Below are positions 56,051 through 64,000 of a stretch of 64,000 nucleotides of DNA, one piece after another. The notes beneath the pieces are model-generated. The model searched no databases, was not told the origin of the DNA, and was given only the letters and a program-made list of their open reading frames with translations. Position numbers and translations under genes: made by a program. How positions within the stretch are numbered: position 1 is the first letter of the stretch; the number at the start of each line of letters is the position of its first letter. The stretch is from Maritimibacter fusiformis (lineage in GTDB: Bacteria > Pseudomonadota > Alphaproteobacteria > Rhodobacterales > Rhodobacteraceae): contig NZ_VSIY01000009.1 of NCBI RefSeq assembly GCF_008086115.1, forward strand, positions 124,001 to 188,000, given 5' to 3'.

Positions 56051-57019
56051 TCAGTTGCCGCGCCAGGTGGCGCCGGCGGGATCGTCGGTGGCGACAACGT
56101 GATAGAGTGCAGCCTCGCCCGTCATCGACGGCACCGCCGAATGGGCCAGGTTTTCCGGCACGCTCATGGTGTCGCCGGGGGCAAGCGTGGCCGATCCGCC
56201 GTCCCACTCGACACGCCAGTGCCCCTTGACCGGCATCAGGACCGAGGGCTTGTCATGGCTGTGCCGCGTCTCGGTGGCGGACTTGCGTGTGATCAGGTCG
56301 ACCTCGAAGCCGGGCTTGTCGCGGATCACGCCGTTTTCGCCGATCACCTTGGCGGGGGCCTTGTCGGCAATCGCCACGAGGTCGTTGTAACGCCGTACAT
56401 AGCCGCCGATCACCTGCATTGCGGTGGGCTCGTCCACCTTGGCCAGTTCCTCTTCGCTCAACAGCGGCATGGGGCCGACACCTTCGGGCAGCTTTTCGCC
56501 CTTCTTGCTGTCGTAGAGCTTGCCGTTCTCGCCCAGCACCAGACCGTGATCGGCGGCATCCTCGATCACCTGCGGCGCCCAGATCACGCCGCCGCCGGCA
56601 TCGTCGCCGCCGAGAATGGCCATGATCATCCCGTAGTCGGTGCCGATATTCTCGAACCCCCGGAAGATGTTGGTCGGGATGTTGAAGATGTCGCCTTCTT
56701 CGAGGATGACCTCGCCCGCATCGCCCCAACGGCCCCAGAAGAAGCGCCAGCGGCCCTTGAGCACGAAGAACACTTCAGCCGTGCGGTGGTTGTGCAGCGA
56801 ATTGCGGCACTTCGGCGGCTGCCCGGCCGCGCCAATGTTGAAGCCGTGCGGGATGTCGATGTGGACATGCTGATCGGGGCTTTCGGAGACACCGCCGCCG
56901 ATGATGGTGAAGTTCTCCTTCTGGTCCGAGCCCGGCGTATGGGCGTCGATGAAGGCGGTCTTGCAGGGGATCAGGTCGCCGTAGCGGACGATGCGGTCTT
57001 CGAGATCTGATTTGGTCAT
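56051..57019 (-). CDS. Bicupin protein, possible ring-cleavage dioxygenase
   Basis: A 322-residue protein with two cupin domains. The first has SLHNHRTAEVFFVLKGRW (metal ligands His, His, Glu) and GDIFNIPTNIFRGFEN, where the usual last His is replaced by Arg. The second has ETRHSHDKPSVLMPVKGHW and GDTMSVPENLAHSA. The arrangement recalls gentisate/homogentisate or quercetinase-type enzymes, but I cannot assign a reaction. The ATG at 57019 is preceded by weak ribosome-site sequence and a possible small gene ending 4 bases before it. Confidence 0.75.
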   Translation of the reverse strand: MTKSDLEDRIVRYGDLIPCKTAFIDAHTPGSDQKENFTIIGGGVSESPDQHVHIDIPHGFNIGAAGQPPKCRNSLHNHRTAEVFFVLKGRWRFFWGRWGDAGEVILEEGDIFNIPTNIFRGFENIGTDYGMIMAILGGDDAGGGVIWAPQVIEDAADHGLVLGENGKLYDSKKGEKLPEGVGPMPLLSEEELAKVDEPTAMQVIGGYVRRYNDLVAIADKAPAKVIGENGVIRDKPGFEVDLITRKSATETRHSHDKPSVLMPVKGHWRVEWDGGSATLAPGDTMSVPENLAHSAVPSMTGEAALYHVVATDDPAGATWRGN

Positions 57020-57023
57020 GGGT

Positions 57024-57155
57024 CTATCCGTGAAATGTGGTGTCGTTGAAGCGAAGTCCGGCACACCGCCCCGGCGGGCGCAGGTTCAGCCGCCGCGCGC
57101 GACGGCTGGCAAGATAGCCGTGCAGAGGTCCGAGGTGCACCGCGCGTGCGATCAT
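57024..57155 (-). CDS. Possible 43-residue small protein filling the operon gap
   Basis: An ATG overlapping the stop of the preceding double-SnoaL gene (ATGA, 57152-57155) opens a 43-codon frame that ends four bases before the bicupin start. It thus fills the only sizeable gap of the operon exactly. The peptide is Arg-rich (LASRRARRLNLRPPGR) with no known domain, and its third-codon GC is lower than in neighbours, so it may merely be a coupling ORF. Confidence 0.35.
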   Translation of the reverse strand: MIARAVHLGPLHGYLASRRARRLNLRPPGRCAGLRFNDTTFHG

Positions 57156-58120
57156 TCCTTGCGCCCCTCGTGCAGCAGAATCTGTTTCCAGATGGCGACT
57201 TCGTCCCAAAGGCTCCATTCCCGGCGCAGCCCCCACGGGCCGAACTCGGCATGGGTAAAGCCCATGACATGCACCGGCGCGCCGGTCGGCGGACCGAACA
57301 CACCGTGGCCGGTATGCGCGCCGTCCAGGCTCCAGCGGATGGCGGCGCGGTCGGGCTCGCCGGAATCCGATCGGCCGATCCGGTGATGAACCCGGAATTC
57401 GGCATCGGGAAAGGCGGTGCGAAGCTGCATCCACTGCGCTTCGGCGAAGGGGCGGCCCCAGCCGGTGGCGCCACCGGCATGATAGACATTGACGGCCCGG
57501 TCGTAGGTCTCGCCGATCACCGCGATATCGGCACCCATGATCCGGGTCAGGATGTCTGCCAGTCGTTCGCCCAACGGATGATCGTTGCCGGTGTCGGAAT
57601 ATGGCCCGGGACGGTCCTGATCGGGGGTGAAGGGGCGGATCGCCGTGTCGGGGCCGCCTTCGCGCTCGATCGTCGCGGCCGCCCAGTCGCGCGGGCTGTG
57701 GCCGAGCTGTTTCACCATCGACGAAAAATCATAGCAGAGCCATTCGTCTGTGATGACATCGTCCTGAACGAAACAGTCCGCGATGCAGCGGGTGGTGACC
57801 ACCTTGCCGGTTGGTGCGCCGAACACGCCGTGGCCGGAATGGGTGCCGGTGATGACCGAGCGGTGTGACGACAGATAGCCATCCTTCTCGTTACCGGACC
57901 AGATCACGTCGTCGCCCAGGATCTGGCGATCGGGAAACGCCGCCTGCGCGGCCAGCGTGTCCTTGATGACGCCGTCGTTGCCGAGGATCAGCGCGGCGGT
58001 CGAGCGCATCACCATGTCCTTGCCGTAGCTTTCGCGCAGCGAGGCGATCTGGCGGCCTTCCCATATCTCGTAGGTCACGCCCTGGATGTAGTCCGGCAGA
58101 TTGGCGAAACGTGACGTCAT
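57152..58120 (-). CDS. Double SnoaL-like protein, paralogue 3 of the tandem
   Basis: A 322-residue protein made of two SnoaL-like (NTF2-fold) halves: the first about residues 10-140 (YEIWEGRQIASLRESYG, then THSGHGVFGAPTGKVV) and the second about 185-315 (THTGHGVFGPPTGAPVHVMG, ending AIWKQILL). It is clearly paralogous to the next two genes upstream. SnoaL-type folds act as cyclases, isomerases or dehydratases with acid/base residues in a cavity; the reaction here is unknown. Overlaps its upstream neighbour by 4 bases. Confidence 0.8.
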   Translation of the reverse strand: MTSRFANLPDYIQGVTYEIWEGRQIASLRESYGKDMVMRSTAALILGNDGVIKDTLAAQAAFPDRQILGDDVIWSGNEKDGYLSSHRSVITGTHSGHGVFGAPTGKVVTTRCIADCFVQDDVITDEWLCYDFSSMVKQLGHSPRDWAAATIEREGGPDTAIRPFTPDQDRPGPYSDTGNDHPLGERLADILTRIMGADIAVIGETYDRAVNVYHAGGATGWGRPFAEAQWMQLRTAFPDAEFRVHHRIGRSDSGEPDRAAIRWSLDGAHTGHGVFGPPTGAPVHVMGFTHAEFGPWGLRREWSLWDEVAIWKQILLHEGRKE

Positions 58121-59100
58121 TCGACGGCCCCCGTATACAGGTGGATCTGTTTCCAAACCGCGACCTCGTCGATCACCGTGAATTCCCGGCGCAGGCCCCA
58201 TTCGCCCCATTCGGCATGGGTCGCGCCCATGACGTGAACCTCGGCGCCGGTCGGCGTGCCGAAGAACCCCGGGCCGGAGTGGGTTCCGGTCAGCGACCAG
58301 CGCACGGCGGCGCGGTAGGGTGTGCCGGGATCGGCGCGGCCGATCTGGTGGTGGATCGCAAACGTCGCGGTCGGGAAGGACGAGCGCAGGCGCATCCAGT
58401 CGGTCTCGGCGAAGTGATGGGACCAGCCGCCGCGCGCGCCCCAATGTTCGGTGCGCACGGCGCGGTCGTATTCCTGGCGAATGACGGTAAAATCCTTGTT
58501 CATCATCCGGGTCAGGATGTCGGCCAGCCGCGCGCCCCATTCGTTGTCGTTGCCGCGCCCGGTATAGGGCCCCTCGACATCGTCGACCGGGTGGAACGGG
58601 CGCTGGCAGGTCTCGGGGCCACCCTCGGCGGCGATCTGGAAACGGGCGTAGTCGGCGGGGTCCCAGCCCAGCTGGCGCGCGATGCCGCCAACATCCCGGA
58701 TCAGCCATTCGTCGTCGATGACCTCGGCCTTGGCGGCGCAATCGGCGATGGCGCGGATGGTAAAGCTCTTGCCGGTCGGCGCGCCGAACGCACCGTGCCC
58801 CGTATGGGTGCCCGAGGTCACCAGGCGATGCGAGGACAGATAGCGCCCCGGCTCGTCCGCGTCCTCGGACCAGATCACGTCCTCGCCAAGAAGCTGGCGG
58901 TCGGGAAACTCGGCCAGCGTCGCCAGCGTGCCGTCGATCACACCCGCATTGCCGCGCACCAGCCCTGACGGAAAGCGCATCGGGATATCCTTGCCATAAT
59001 AGTGATGCAAGGTTGCAAGCCCGCGCTCTTCCCAGATCTCGTGCGTGATTTTCAGGATATAATCCGGCAGGTCACTGAACCGGCTTGAAAAACCCTTCAT
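58117..59100 (-). CDS. Double SnoaL-like protein, paralogue 2 of the tandem
   Basis: A 327-residue paralogue: first half HEIWEERGLATLHHYYGKDI and THTGHGAFGAPTGKSF; second half THSGPGFFGTPTGAEVHVMG and the shared ending EVAVWKQIHLYTGAVE. The ATG at 59100 overlaps the end of paralogue 1 as ATGA. Codon use is like its neighbours, so the triplication looks old and maintained. It may form hetero-oligomers with the other two. Confidence 0.8.
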   Translation of the reverse strand: MKGFSSRFSDLPDYILKITHEIWEERGLATLHHYYGKDIPMRFPSGLVRGNAGVIDGTLATLAEFPDRQLLGEDVIWSEDADEPGRYLSSHRLVTSGTHTGHGAFGAPTGKSFTIRAIADCAAKAEVIDDEWLIRDVGGIARQLGWDPADYARFQIAAEGGPETCQRPFHPVDDVEGPYTGRGNDNEWGARLADILTRMMNKDFTVIRQEYDRAVRTEHWGARGGWSHHFAETDWMRLRSSFPTATFAIHHQIGRADPGTPYRAAVRWSLTGTHSGPGFFGTPTGAEVHVMGATHAEWGEWGLRREFTVIDEVAVWKQIHLYTGAVE

Positions 59101-60119
59101 TCGTGAAGCCCCGTCTGCAGCAGGATCTGTTTCCAGATCGCGGTTTCGTCGATCAGCGTGTATTCGCGGCGGATGGTCGGTTCGCCCCAGTCGCCGGCGC
59201 CGGCGAAGGGGCCGAACTCGGCATGGCTCATGCCCATCACGTAGACCTCGGCACCGGTCGGGGTGCCGAAGCGGCCCCAGCCGTCGTGCTTGCCGTGCAG
59301 GCTCCAGCGGACCGCCGCCCGCGGCGCCAGCAGCGTATCGTCGCGCCCGATCACATGTTCGACCTTGAACGCCGCGTTCGGGAAAGCAGCGCGCAGACCC
59401 ATCCAGAACTGGTCCGCCTCGGCCCACCCGACACCGTCAAGGCCACCGGGATAGTGCAGCGCGACCGCGCGGTCATAGCGTTGCGGGATCACGTTCATGT
59501 CGGCCGCCATGATCGCCTTCAGGGTATCGGCATACCGCTGTCCCCAAACGTCGTCGTTTCCGCGGCGGTCATAGGGGCCTGCCACGTCTGTGGCGGGCGT
59601 CATCGGCTGCACGCAGCGATCCGGCCCGCCCTCGCGTGCGATCAGATCGCGGGTCCACTCGACCACGTCGAAACCCATCTGGCGCAGGATGGCCGACTGG
59701 TCGCGCACCAGCCATTCGTCATAGACCGCGTCGTCGCGGATCGCGCAGTCGGCCAGGATGCGATAGCTCACCCGCCGCCCGGTGGGCTGGCCATACATGC
59801 CGGGGCGGATGTGTGTCGCGGTGCAGATCAGCCGATGCGAGGACAGGAACGCATCCGAGGTTTCGGTCGCGCCCTCGGGGTCATCGCACCAGATCACGTC
59901 CTCGCCCAACAGCGCGCGGTCGGGAAACTCGGCCAGCGTCGCCATCGTCGCGGCGGCCACGTTGCTGTTGTCGACCAGAACCGAGGCGGGCGAACGCACG
60001 ATCAGACCGGGCGCGTAGCGGTGGCGGAGCGAGCCGATCCGGCGATCCTCCCAGATCTCCTTGGTGATGCCGATGATGAAATGTGGCACGTCCCGCCATT
60101 TCGGATCGAAGCCGCGCAT
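59097..60119 (-). CDS. Double SnoaL-like protein, paralogue 1 of the tandem
   Basis: A 340-residue paralogue, the first of three in transcription order: first half KEIWEDRRIGSLRHRYAPGL, LLGEDVIWCDDPEG and YGQPTGRRVSYRILAD; second half DGWGRFGTPTGAEVYVMGMS and ETAIWKQILLQTG. It has a small insertion (FAGAGDWGEPT) near the C-terminus that the others lack. Its ATG directly follows the LacI-gene stop read in the leftward direction. Confidence 0.8.
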   Translation of the reverse strand: MRGFDPKWRDVPHFIIGITKEIWEDRRIGSLRHRYAPGLIVRSPASVLVDNSNVAAATMATLAEFPDRALLGEDVIWCDDPEGATETSDAFLSSHRLICTATHIRPGMYGQPTGRRVSYRILADCAIRDDAVYDEWLVRDQSAILRQMGFDVVEWTRDLIAREGGPDRCVQPMTPATDVAGPYDRRGNDDVWGQRYADTLKAIMAADMNVIPQRYDRAVALHYPGGLDGVGWAEADQFWMGLRAAFPNAAFKVEHVIGRDDTLLAPRAAVRWSLHGKHDGWGRFGTPTGAEVYVMGMSHAEFGPFAGAGDWGEPTIRREYTLIDETAIWKQILLQTGLHE

Positions 60120-61136
60120 TCAGGTCGCCTCCGGGTTTCTTGTTGAGCCGCGCAGGATGAGTTCGCCCGCCAGCTTCACCCGTTCGGTCGGCGTGTCCCC
60201 CGCCTCGATGCGCCGCAAGAGCGCCTCGACGGTGCAGGCGACCATGCGGTTGATCGGCTGCCGGTAGCTGGTCAGGTCGTAGGCCGGCCAGGCGGCGATC
60301 GGCACATCGTCGAACCCTGCGACGCTGACATCTTCGGGGATGCGCAGGCCGAGCTTGTGGCGGATCACGTCCATCACCGCGAAGGCCATGTGGTCGTTGC
60401 AGACGAACACCGCGTCGGGGCGGTCCTTGCCCGCGAACATCTCCAGCGCGGCGGCGCGGGCCTGGGCATACTCGAAGTTCCCCACCTCCCGGGCGGCCAG
60501 CGTCAGCCCCGCTGCCTCCAGCCCCTCGCGGAACCCGAGTTCGCGGTCGCGCTGGGTCGAGGCTTCCTCCAGCCCGGCGATATAGCCGATCCGTGTGTGG
60601 CCGGCGGCCGCGAAATGCGCCGCGATTGCCTGCCCGCCGAGGACATTGTCGGTCGTGACCGACGACATCCGGTCATCGTCCTGTTCGCGGTTGAACAGCA
60701 CCACCGGGATACCGTGTTCGTGGCACCGTTTGGCCAGCACCGAGGACATCGACACCGAGGCAAGCACGATGCCGTCGACCTGGTAGTCGAGGATTTCCTT
60801 CATCACGCCCTGAACGTCGCCGACGGTCGGCGACGACATGAAGACCAGCACGTGGTAGCCGCGTTCCTGCAGTTTCACCGACAGGCGCTCGATCGCCTGC
60901 GGATAGAACTGGTTTTCGAGATAGGCGACCACGAGGCCGATGATCCGGCTGCGTCCGGTTATCATGGCGCGCGCCAGAACGTTGGGCCGGTAGCCAAGCT
61001 CCTCGGCGGCGCGGCGCACCTTTTCCCGGGTCGCCTTCGACACGCTCGCACCGGGGGTGAAAACCCGGCTGACCGCCGACTGGCTCACACCGGCGCGTTG
61101 CGCGACCTGAAGCGAGGTGACACGATCCTTTGCCAT
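60120..61136 (-). CDS. LacI-family transcriptional regulator
   Basis: A 338-residue regulator with an N-terminal helix-turn-helix (VTSLQVAQRAGVSQSAVSRV), the hinge RPNVLARAM, and a sugar-binding-protein-like effector domain (IIGLVVAYLENQFYPQAIE, then VFVCNDHMAFAVMDVIR). It lies inside the catabolic operon, its ATG overlapping the SDR stop by one base, so it is autoregulated with the pathway. The effector is probably the sugar-like or organic-acid substrate carried by the ABC transporter that begins to the right. Confidence 0.92.
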   Translation of the reverse strand: MAKDRVTSLQVAQRAGVSQSAVSRVFTPGASVSKATREKVRRAAEELGYRPNVLARAMITGRSRIIGLVVAYLENQFYPQAIERLSVKLQERGYHVLVFMSSPTVGDVQGVMKEILDYQVDGIVLASVSMSSVLAKRCHEHGIPVVLFNREQDDDRMSSVTTDNVLGGQAIAAHFAAAGHTRIGYIAGLEEASTQRDRELGFREGLEAAGLTLAAREVGNFEYAQARAAALEMFAGKDRPDAVFVCNDHMAFAVMDVIRHKLGLRIPEDVSVAGFDDVPIAAWPAYDLTSYRQPINRMVACTVEALLRRIEAGDTPTERVKLAGELILRGSTRNPEAT

Positions 61137-61891
61137 CAATCCGCCGTCCAACCTCCGTCAACCAGCAATGACGTGCCTGTTACCATCGCCGAGGCGTCCG
61201 AAGCCAGATAAAGAACCGCACCCATGATGTCCTCGACCTCGCCGATGCGGCCCAGCTTGATCTTGCTTTCGACCCAGGCCGCGCGTTCGGGGTTGTCGAA
61301 GGTCTGGGCGGTCAGCGGCGTGCGGATGAAGGTCGGGCAGATCGTGTTGACGCGGATCCGGCGCGGACCCCATTCGATCGCCATGGATTTCACCATGCCT
61401 TCAAGCCCGTGTTTCGAGGCGCTGTAGACGGCGCGGTCGATCCCACCGACATGGCCCATCTGGCTGCTTATGTGGATGATCGAGCCGCCCCTGTCGGGCA
61501 TGTGCCGCGCGGTCTCGGTCGACAGGAAATACGCCGCCCGCAGGTTCACGCCCATCACCGCGTCATAATCGGCGGCTGTGGTCTCGAGCGCGGCGCTGTG
61601 GCGGGCAAGACCCGCGGAGTTCACGACGATGTCGAAACTGCGGCCCTTGAGCGCGCGCGACATCGCATCGAGATCGGCGATATCAAGCTCGAGGGCCTCG
61701 GCCGACCAACCCTCGGCGGCGATTTCGGCAACGGTCTCTTCCAGTCGGGCCACCCCCCGCGCGGCGCAGACCACATGCGCACCCGCCTCGGCCAGCGCCA
61801 CGGCACAGGCGTGACCAATGCCCGACGAGGCACCGGTGACCAGCGCAAGCCGGCCATCGAGCCGCATCGAAGGGGTGCGCGGCAGGGTCAC
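61136..61891 (-). CDS. Short-chain dehydrogenase/reductase
   Basis: A 251-residue SDR oxidoreductase. The cofactor motif is [21 protein letters not shown], followed by VVNSAG, catalytic Ser in [11 protein letters not shown] and the YSASKHG motif (Tyr/Lys). The closing [16 protein letters not shown] is typical of classical NAD(P)-dependent SDRs. The start is GTG at 61891, overlapping the HisD-like stop (GTGA); ATG at 61867 is the alternative. It probably works in series with the HisD-like dehydrogenase. Confidence 0.9.
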   Translation of the reverse strand: MTLPRTPSMRLDGRLALVTGASSGIGHACAVALAEAGAHVVCAARGVARLEETVAEIAAEGWSAEALELDIADLDAMSRALKGRSFDIVVNSAGLARHSAALETTAADYDAVMGVNLRAAYFLSTETARHMPDRGGSIIHISSQMGHVGGIDRAVYSASKHGLEGMVKSMAIEWGPRRIRVNTICPTFIRTPLTAQTFDNPERAAWVESKIKLGRIGEVEDIMGAVLYLASDASAMVTGTSLLVDGGWTAD

Positions 61892-63216
61892 TGCGCGGCC
61901 TCGGTCAATTCCGCCGCTTCTCCGTAGGGCACGTTGACGCCGCCATAGCGGCGGACCCGCAGGTTGCACTGTTCGGCGTGGCCGACGAACCCTTCGAGCA
62001 GGCACAGGCGCGAGCCATAGGCCCCGATCATCGCCGCCGCCTCGTCGGTGGTGATGCGCTGATAGCTGTGGGTCTTCAGGTATTTGCCAACCCAAAGCCC
62101 GCCGGTATAGCGCCCGGCCTTCTTGGTCGGGAGTGTATGGTTGGTGCCGATCACCTTGTCGCCGTTGGCGACGTTGGTGCGCGGGCCGAGAAACAGCGCG
62201 CCGTAGCTCGTCATGTTCTCGAGATACCAGTCGTCGCGGTCGGTCATCACCTGCACATGCTCATAGGCCATGTCATTGGCGACCGCGAGCATCTCGTCAT
62301 GGTCGTCGCACAGGATCACGTCACCGAAATCGCGCCAGCTCACCGAGGCGGTGTTCGCGGTCGGCAGGATCTCGAGGATGCGGTCGATCTCGACCAGGGT
62401 TTCCTCGGCCAGCCTGCGCGAATTGGTGATCAGGCAGGCGGGGCTGTTGTAGCCGTGTTCGGCCTGGCCCAGAAGGTCGGTGGCGCACATTTCCGCGTCG
62501 ACCGTTTCGTCGGCGATCACCATGGTCTCGGTCGGACCGGCGAAGAGGTCGATGCCGACACGGCCGAAAAGCTGCCGCTTGGCCTCGGCAACAAAGGCAT
62601 TGCCCGGCCCGACCAGCAGGTGCACCGGGTCGATGCTTTCGGTCCCCAGGGCCATCGCGCCGATCGCCTGGATACCGCCCAGGACATAGATTTCATGCGC
62701 GCCGCCGATGTGCATCGCCGCGATCACCGCCGGGTTGGGTTCACCGTTGAACGGCGGCGTGGCGGCGACGATCCGGGGCACGCCCGCGACCTTGGCGGTG
62801 GCCACCGACATATGCGCCGAGGCGACCATCGGGAACTTGCCGCCGGGCACGTAGCAGCCCACCGATTGCACCGGGATATTCTTGTGGCCCAGGATCACGC
62901 CCGGCAGGGTTTCGACCTCGATGTCCTTCATCGAGTCGCGCTGGGCGCGGGCGAAGTTCACCACCTGCTCCTGCGCGAAGCGGATGTCTGCCATGTCACG
63001 CGGGCTGACCTTGGCCACGATCGCCTCGATCTCGGCTTCGCTCAGGCGATAGCTGTCGCGGTCGTAGTCGTCGAACTTGACCGCAAGCTCGCGCACCGCC
63101 GCATCGCCGCGGGCCTCGATATCGGCCAGCGTCGCGGCCACCACGTCACGCACCTTGGCGTCGTCCTCGACCTTTTCGGCCTCGGGTTTACTGCGTTTGA
63201 GATAGGTAATCGTCAT
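61888..63216 (-). CDS. HisD-family zinc dehydrogenase (HpsN-like)
   Basis: A 442-residue relative of histidinol dehydrogenase, which oxidises an alcohol to a carboxylate in two NAD-dependent steps. Zinc and catalytic residues are kept: [13 protein letters not shown] (Gln, Glu-His), [14 protein letters not shown] (Asp, His) and FVGHAEQCN (His). The [20 protein letters not shown] stretch is typical of the non-histidine branch that includes sulfopropanediol dehydrogenase HpsN. No his or sulfolactate genes are near, so the substrate is unknown, probably a polyol. Confidence 0.85.
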   Translation of the reverse strand: MTITYLKRSKPEAEKVEDDAKVRDVVAATLADIEARGDAAVRELAVKFDDYDRDSYRLSEAEIEAIVAKVSPRDMADIRFAQEQVVNFARAQRDSMKDIEVETLPGVILGHKNIPVQSVGCYVPGGKFPMVASAHMSVATAKVAGVPRIVAATPPFNGEPNPAVIAAMHIGGAHEIYVLGGIQAIGAMALGTESIDPVHLLVGPGNAFVAEAKRQLFGRVGIDLFAGPTETMVIADETVDAEMCATDLLGQAEHGYNSPACLITNSRRLAEETLVEIDRILEILPTANTASVSWRDFGDVILCDDHDEMLAVANDMAYEHVQVMTDRDDWYLENMTSYGALFLGPRTNVANGDKVIGTNHTLPTKKAGRYTGGLWVGKYLKTHSYQRITTDEAAAMIGAYGSRLCLLEGFVGHAEQCNLRVRRYGGVNVPYGEAAELTEAAQ

Positions 63217-63230
63217 CTGTGCTGTCCTCG

Positions 63231-63716
63231 TTATACGGGTCGCGGCGGCGTTTTCTCGCCCCGGTCAAAACTCTCCCAGCCGTGGCCGTCGAACACGTCG
63301 ACGCCAAGCTGGGCCAATACATGCGGGAAATCGACCGACACCCAGTTGTCCGCGATCTTGCCGTCCTCGACCTTCCAGAAATCCATGTAGGGGATCGTCA
63401 CGCGCTTGCCGGTCGGGGCGATCCCCATGAAGCTGCCGGAATGCGTCGCCTCGATGTGGCCGAAACACGATGCCCAGCCGTCCTCGCAGATGAACCGTTC
63501 GGTCTTGTATTCCCGCTTTGTGAAGGCGGCGCGCAAGGGCAGCTGCCAGTTGGTGCGAAACGCCGCGAGTCCCGTCTTGGTGCCGCAGCCCCGGTTGCCC
63601 ATCCATCGGAAATCGTCGTGGAAATGAGCCGCCATGTCGTTGGAATTGGCGCCCAGCGCCGCCTCCATCCGAAGAATGACCTGGCGCGTGGCGTCGGCTT
63701 TTTCATCGGCGTTCAT
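63231..63716 (-). CDS. Single SnoaL-like/NTF2-fold protein
   Basis: A 161-residue protein with one SnoaL-like domain: [58 protein letters not shown] and [20 protein letters not shown]. It ends 14 bases before the HisD-like gene and overlaps the ABC ATPase gene by 4 bases. It adds a seventh SnoaL-type domain to the operon besides the six in the three double proteins, and may be their ancestor or partner. Confidence 0.85.
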   Translation of the reverse strand: MNADEKADATRQVILRMEAALGANSNDMAAHFHDDFRWMGNRGCGTKTGLAAFRTNWQLPLRAAFTKREYKTERFICEDGWASCFGHIEATHSGSFMGIAPTGKRVTIPYMDFWKVEDGKIADNWVSVDFPHVLAQLGVDVFDGHGWESFDRGEKTPPRPV

Positions 63717-64000
63717 CGGTCGTCGATCCTTTCCCCGGATGCTGTATCGAACAGGTGGCAGATGCTGGCGGGGATGCGGGCATGCACGATGTCGCCGATT
63801 TCGGCCCGGTATTCCTTGTTGGTCTTGATCGACACCAACGCGCCGCCCAGACGCCAGGTGATCATCGACGCCTCGCCCAGCAACTCGATTGAATACATCG
63901 GCGCCGCGATCTGGCCCTGGTCCTCGACGATTTCGGCGTCCTCGGCACGAAAGCCCAGCGTGACGTTGCCCGAAGGTCCGGCGGGCAGGCCCTCGACATG
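63713..64000 (-). CDS. ABC transporter ATP-binding protein, C-terminal part (sugar type)
   Basis: Only the last 95 residues are visible; the gene runs beyond the right edge. They form the regulatory TOBE region of MalK/UgpC-type ATPases: VTLGFRAEDAEIV, then MYSIELLGEASMITWRLGG and ARIPASICHLFD. Such ATPases energise uptake of sugars, polyols or glycerol phosphates. It is the first visible gene of the leftward operon, so the transporter's other subunits should lie just right of the window. Confidence 0.8.
   Translation of the reverse strand, partial: HVEGLPAGPSGNVTLGFRAEDAEIVEDQGQIAAPMYSIELLGEASMITWRLGGALVSIKTNKEYRAEIGDIVHARIPASICHLFDTASGERIDDR

Noticed and set aside
61888..63216. Calling this gene histidinol dehydrogenase hisD or sulfopropanediol dehydrogenase hpsN
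   Set aside because: It belongs to the broad family, but no histidine-synthesis or sulfonate-degradation genes are near, so a specific name is not supported.
61978..63390. 470-codon plus-strand frame opposite the HisD-like gene
   Set aside because: Antisense shadow with His/Asp/Arg-rich composition; the HisD-like protein has all its catalytic residues.
1..64000. CRISPR arrays, insertion sequences, prophage or integrase/attachment sites
   Set aside because: I saw no regularly spaced repeats, transposase or integrase genes. The only periodic DNA is the coding repeat of the RTX gene.

Overview
The window is GC-rich, densely coded alphaproteobacterial chromosome. Gene content (YcjX/YcjF pair, DUF3572 and DUF983 proteins, PleD-type cyclase, isolated aa3-oxidase subunit I, ectoine-type ABC transporter, TIGR04283-like glycosyltransferase) points to the Rhodobacteraceae (Roseobacter-like). 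I saw no insertion sequence, prophage, CRISPR array or rRNA. One tRNA (Cys-GCA) is present.

Layout. 1-9958: end of a membrane protein, an EamA transporter, ileS, a YcjX-GNAT-YcjF operon, truA and parE. 10098-15116: a six-gene operon for a cytoplasmic group 3b-type NAD(P)-linked [NiFe] hydrogenase (beta, gamma, delta and alpha subunits) with an embedded cyclic-nucleotide-binding-fold protein and a maturation endopeptidase. 15140-20394: a secreted RTX protein with a 318-bp period, divergent from a periplasmic TPR protein with a long acidic linker. 20689-24805: signalling genes, namely an H-NOX-like sensor coupled to a GGDEF cyclase, a HAD phosphatase, a DUF3572 protein and a PleD-like cyclase lacking its phospho-acceptor Asp. 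24879-27107: ECF sigma factor, membrane partner, periplasmic sensor and an EF-hand protein. 27305-38626: DUF983, NUDIX, EamA, two lipocalins, valS, two aminotransferases, glycosyltransferase, ygfZ and efp. 38845-44249: a small conserved protein, cobQ, a PopZ-like protein, tolC, pcm and tRNA-Cys.

44381-50117 looks like a redox/NO/Fe-S responsive locus. It holds an NsrR-like Rrf2 regulator, a DUF2249 protein, a second Rrf2 regulator co-transcribed with an Mrp-DUF971 Fe-S carrier and an Nfu protein carrying an extra C-terminal domain, then aa3-oxidase subunit I. The second rrf2 gene and the oxidase gene each have a promoter whose -35 element sits inside a palindrome with the core ATTGNCAAT, which suggests one regulator acting at both.

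50292-53429 is an ehuBCDA-type amino-acid/ectoine ABC transporter. 53521-64000 is one long leftward operon that starts beyond the right edge: ABC sugar-type ATPase, SnoaL-like protein, HisD/HpsN-like dehydrogenase, SDR, LacI regulator, three tandem paralogous double-SnoaL proteins, a possible 43-residue protein, a bicupin, a MetE-like protein, an alpha/beta hydrolase and an RraA-type aldolase. It reads as a catabolic pathway for an unknown substrate and is, with the Rrf2 locus, the best candidate here for an undescribed system.
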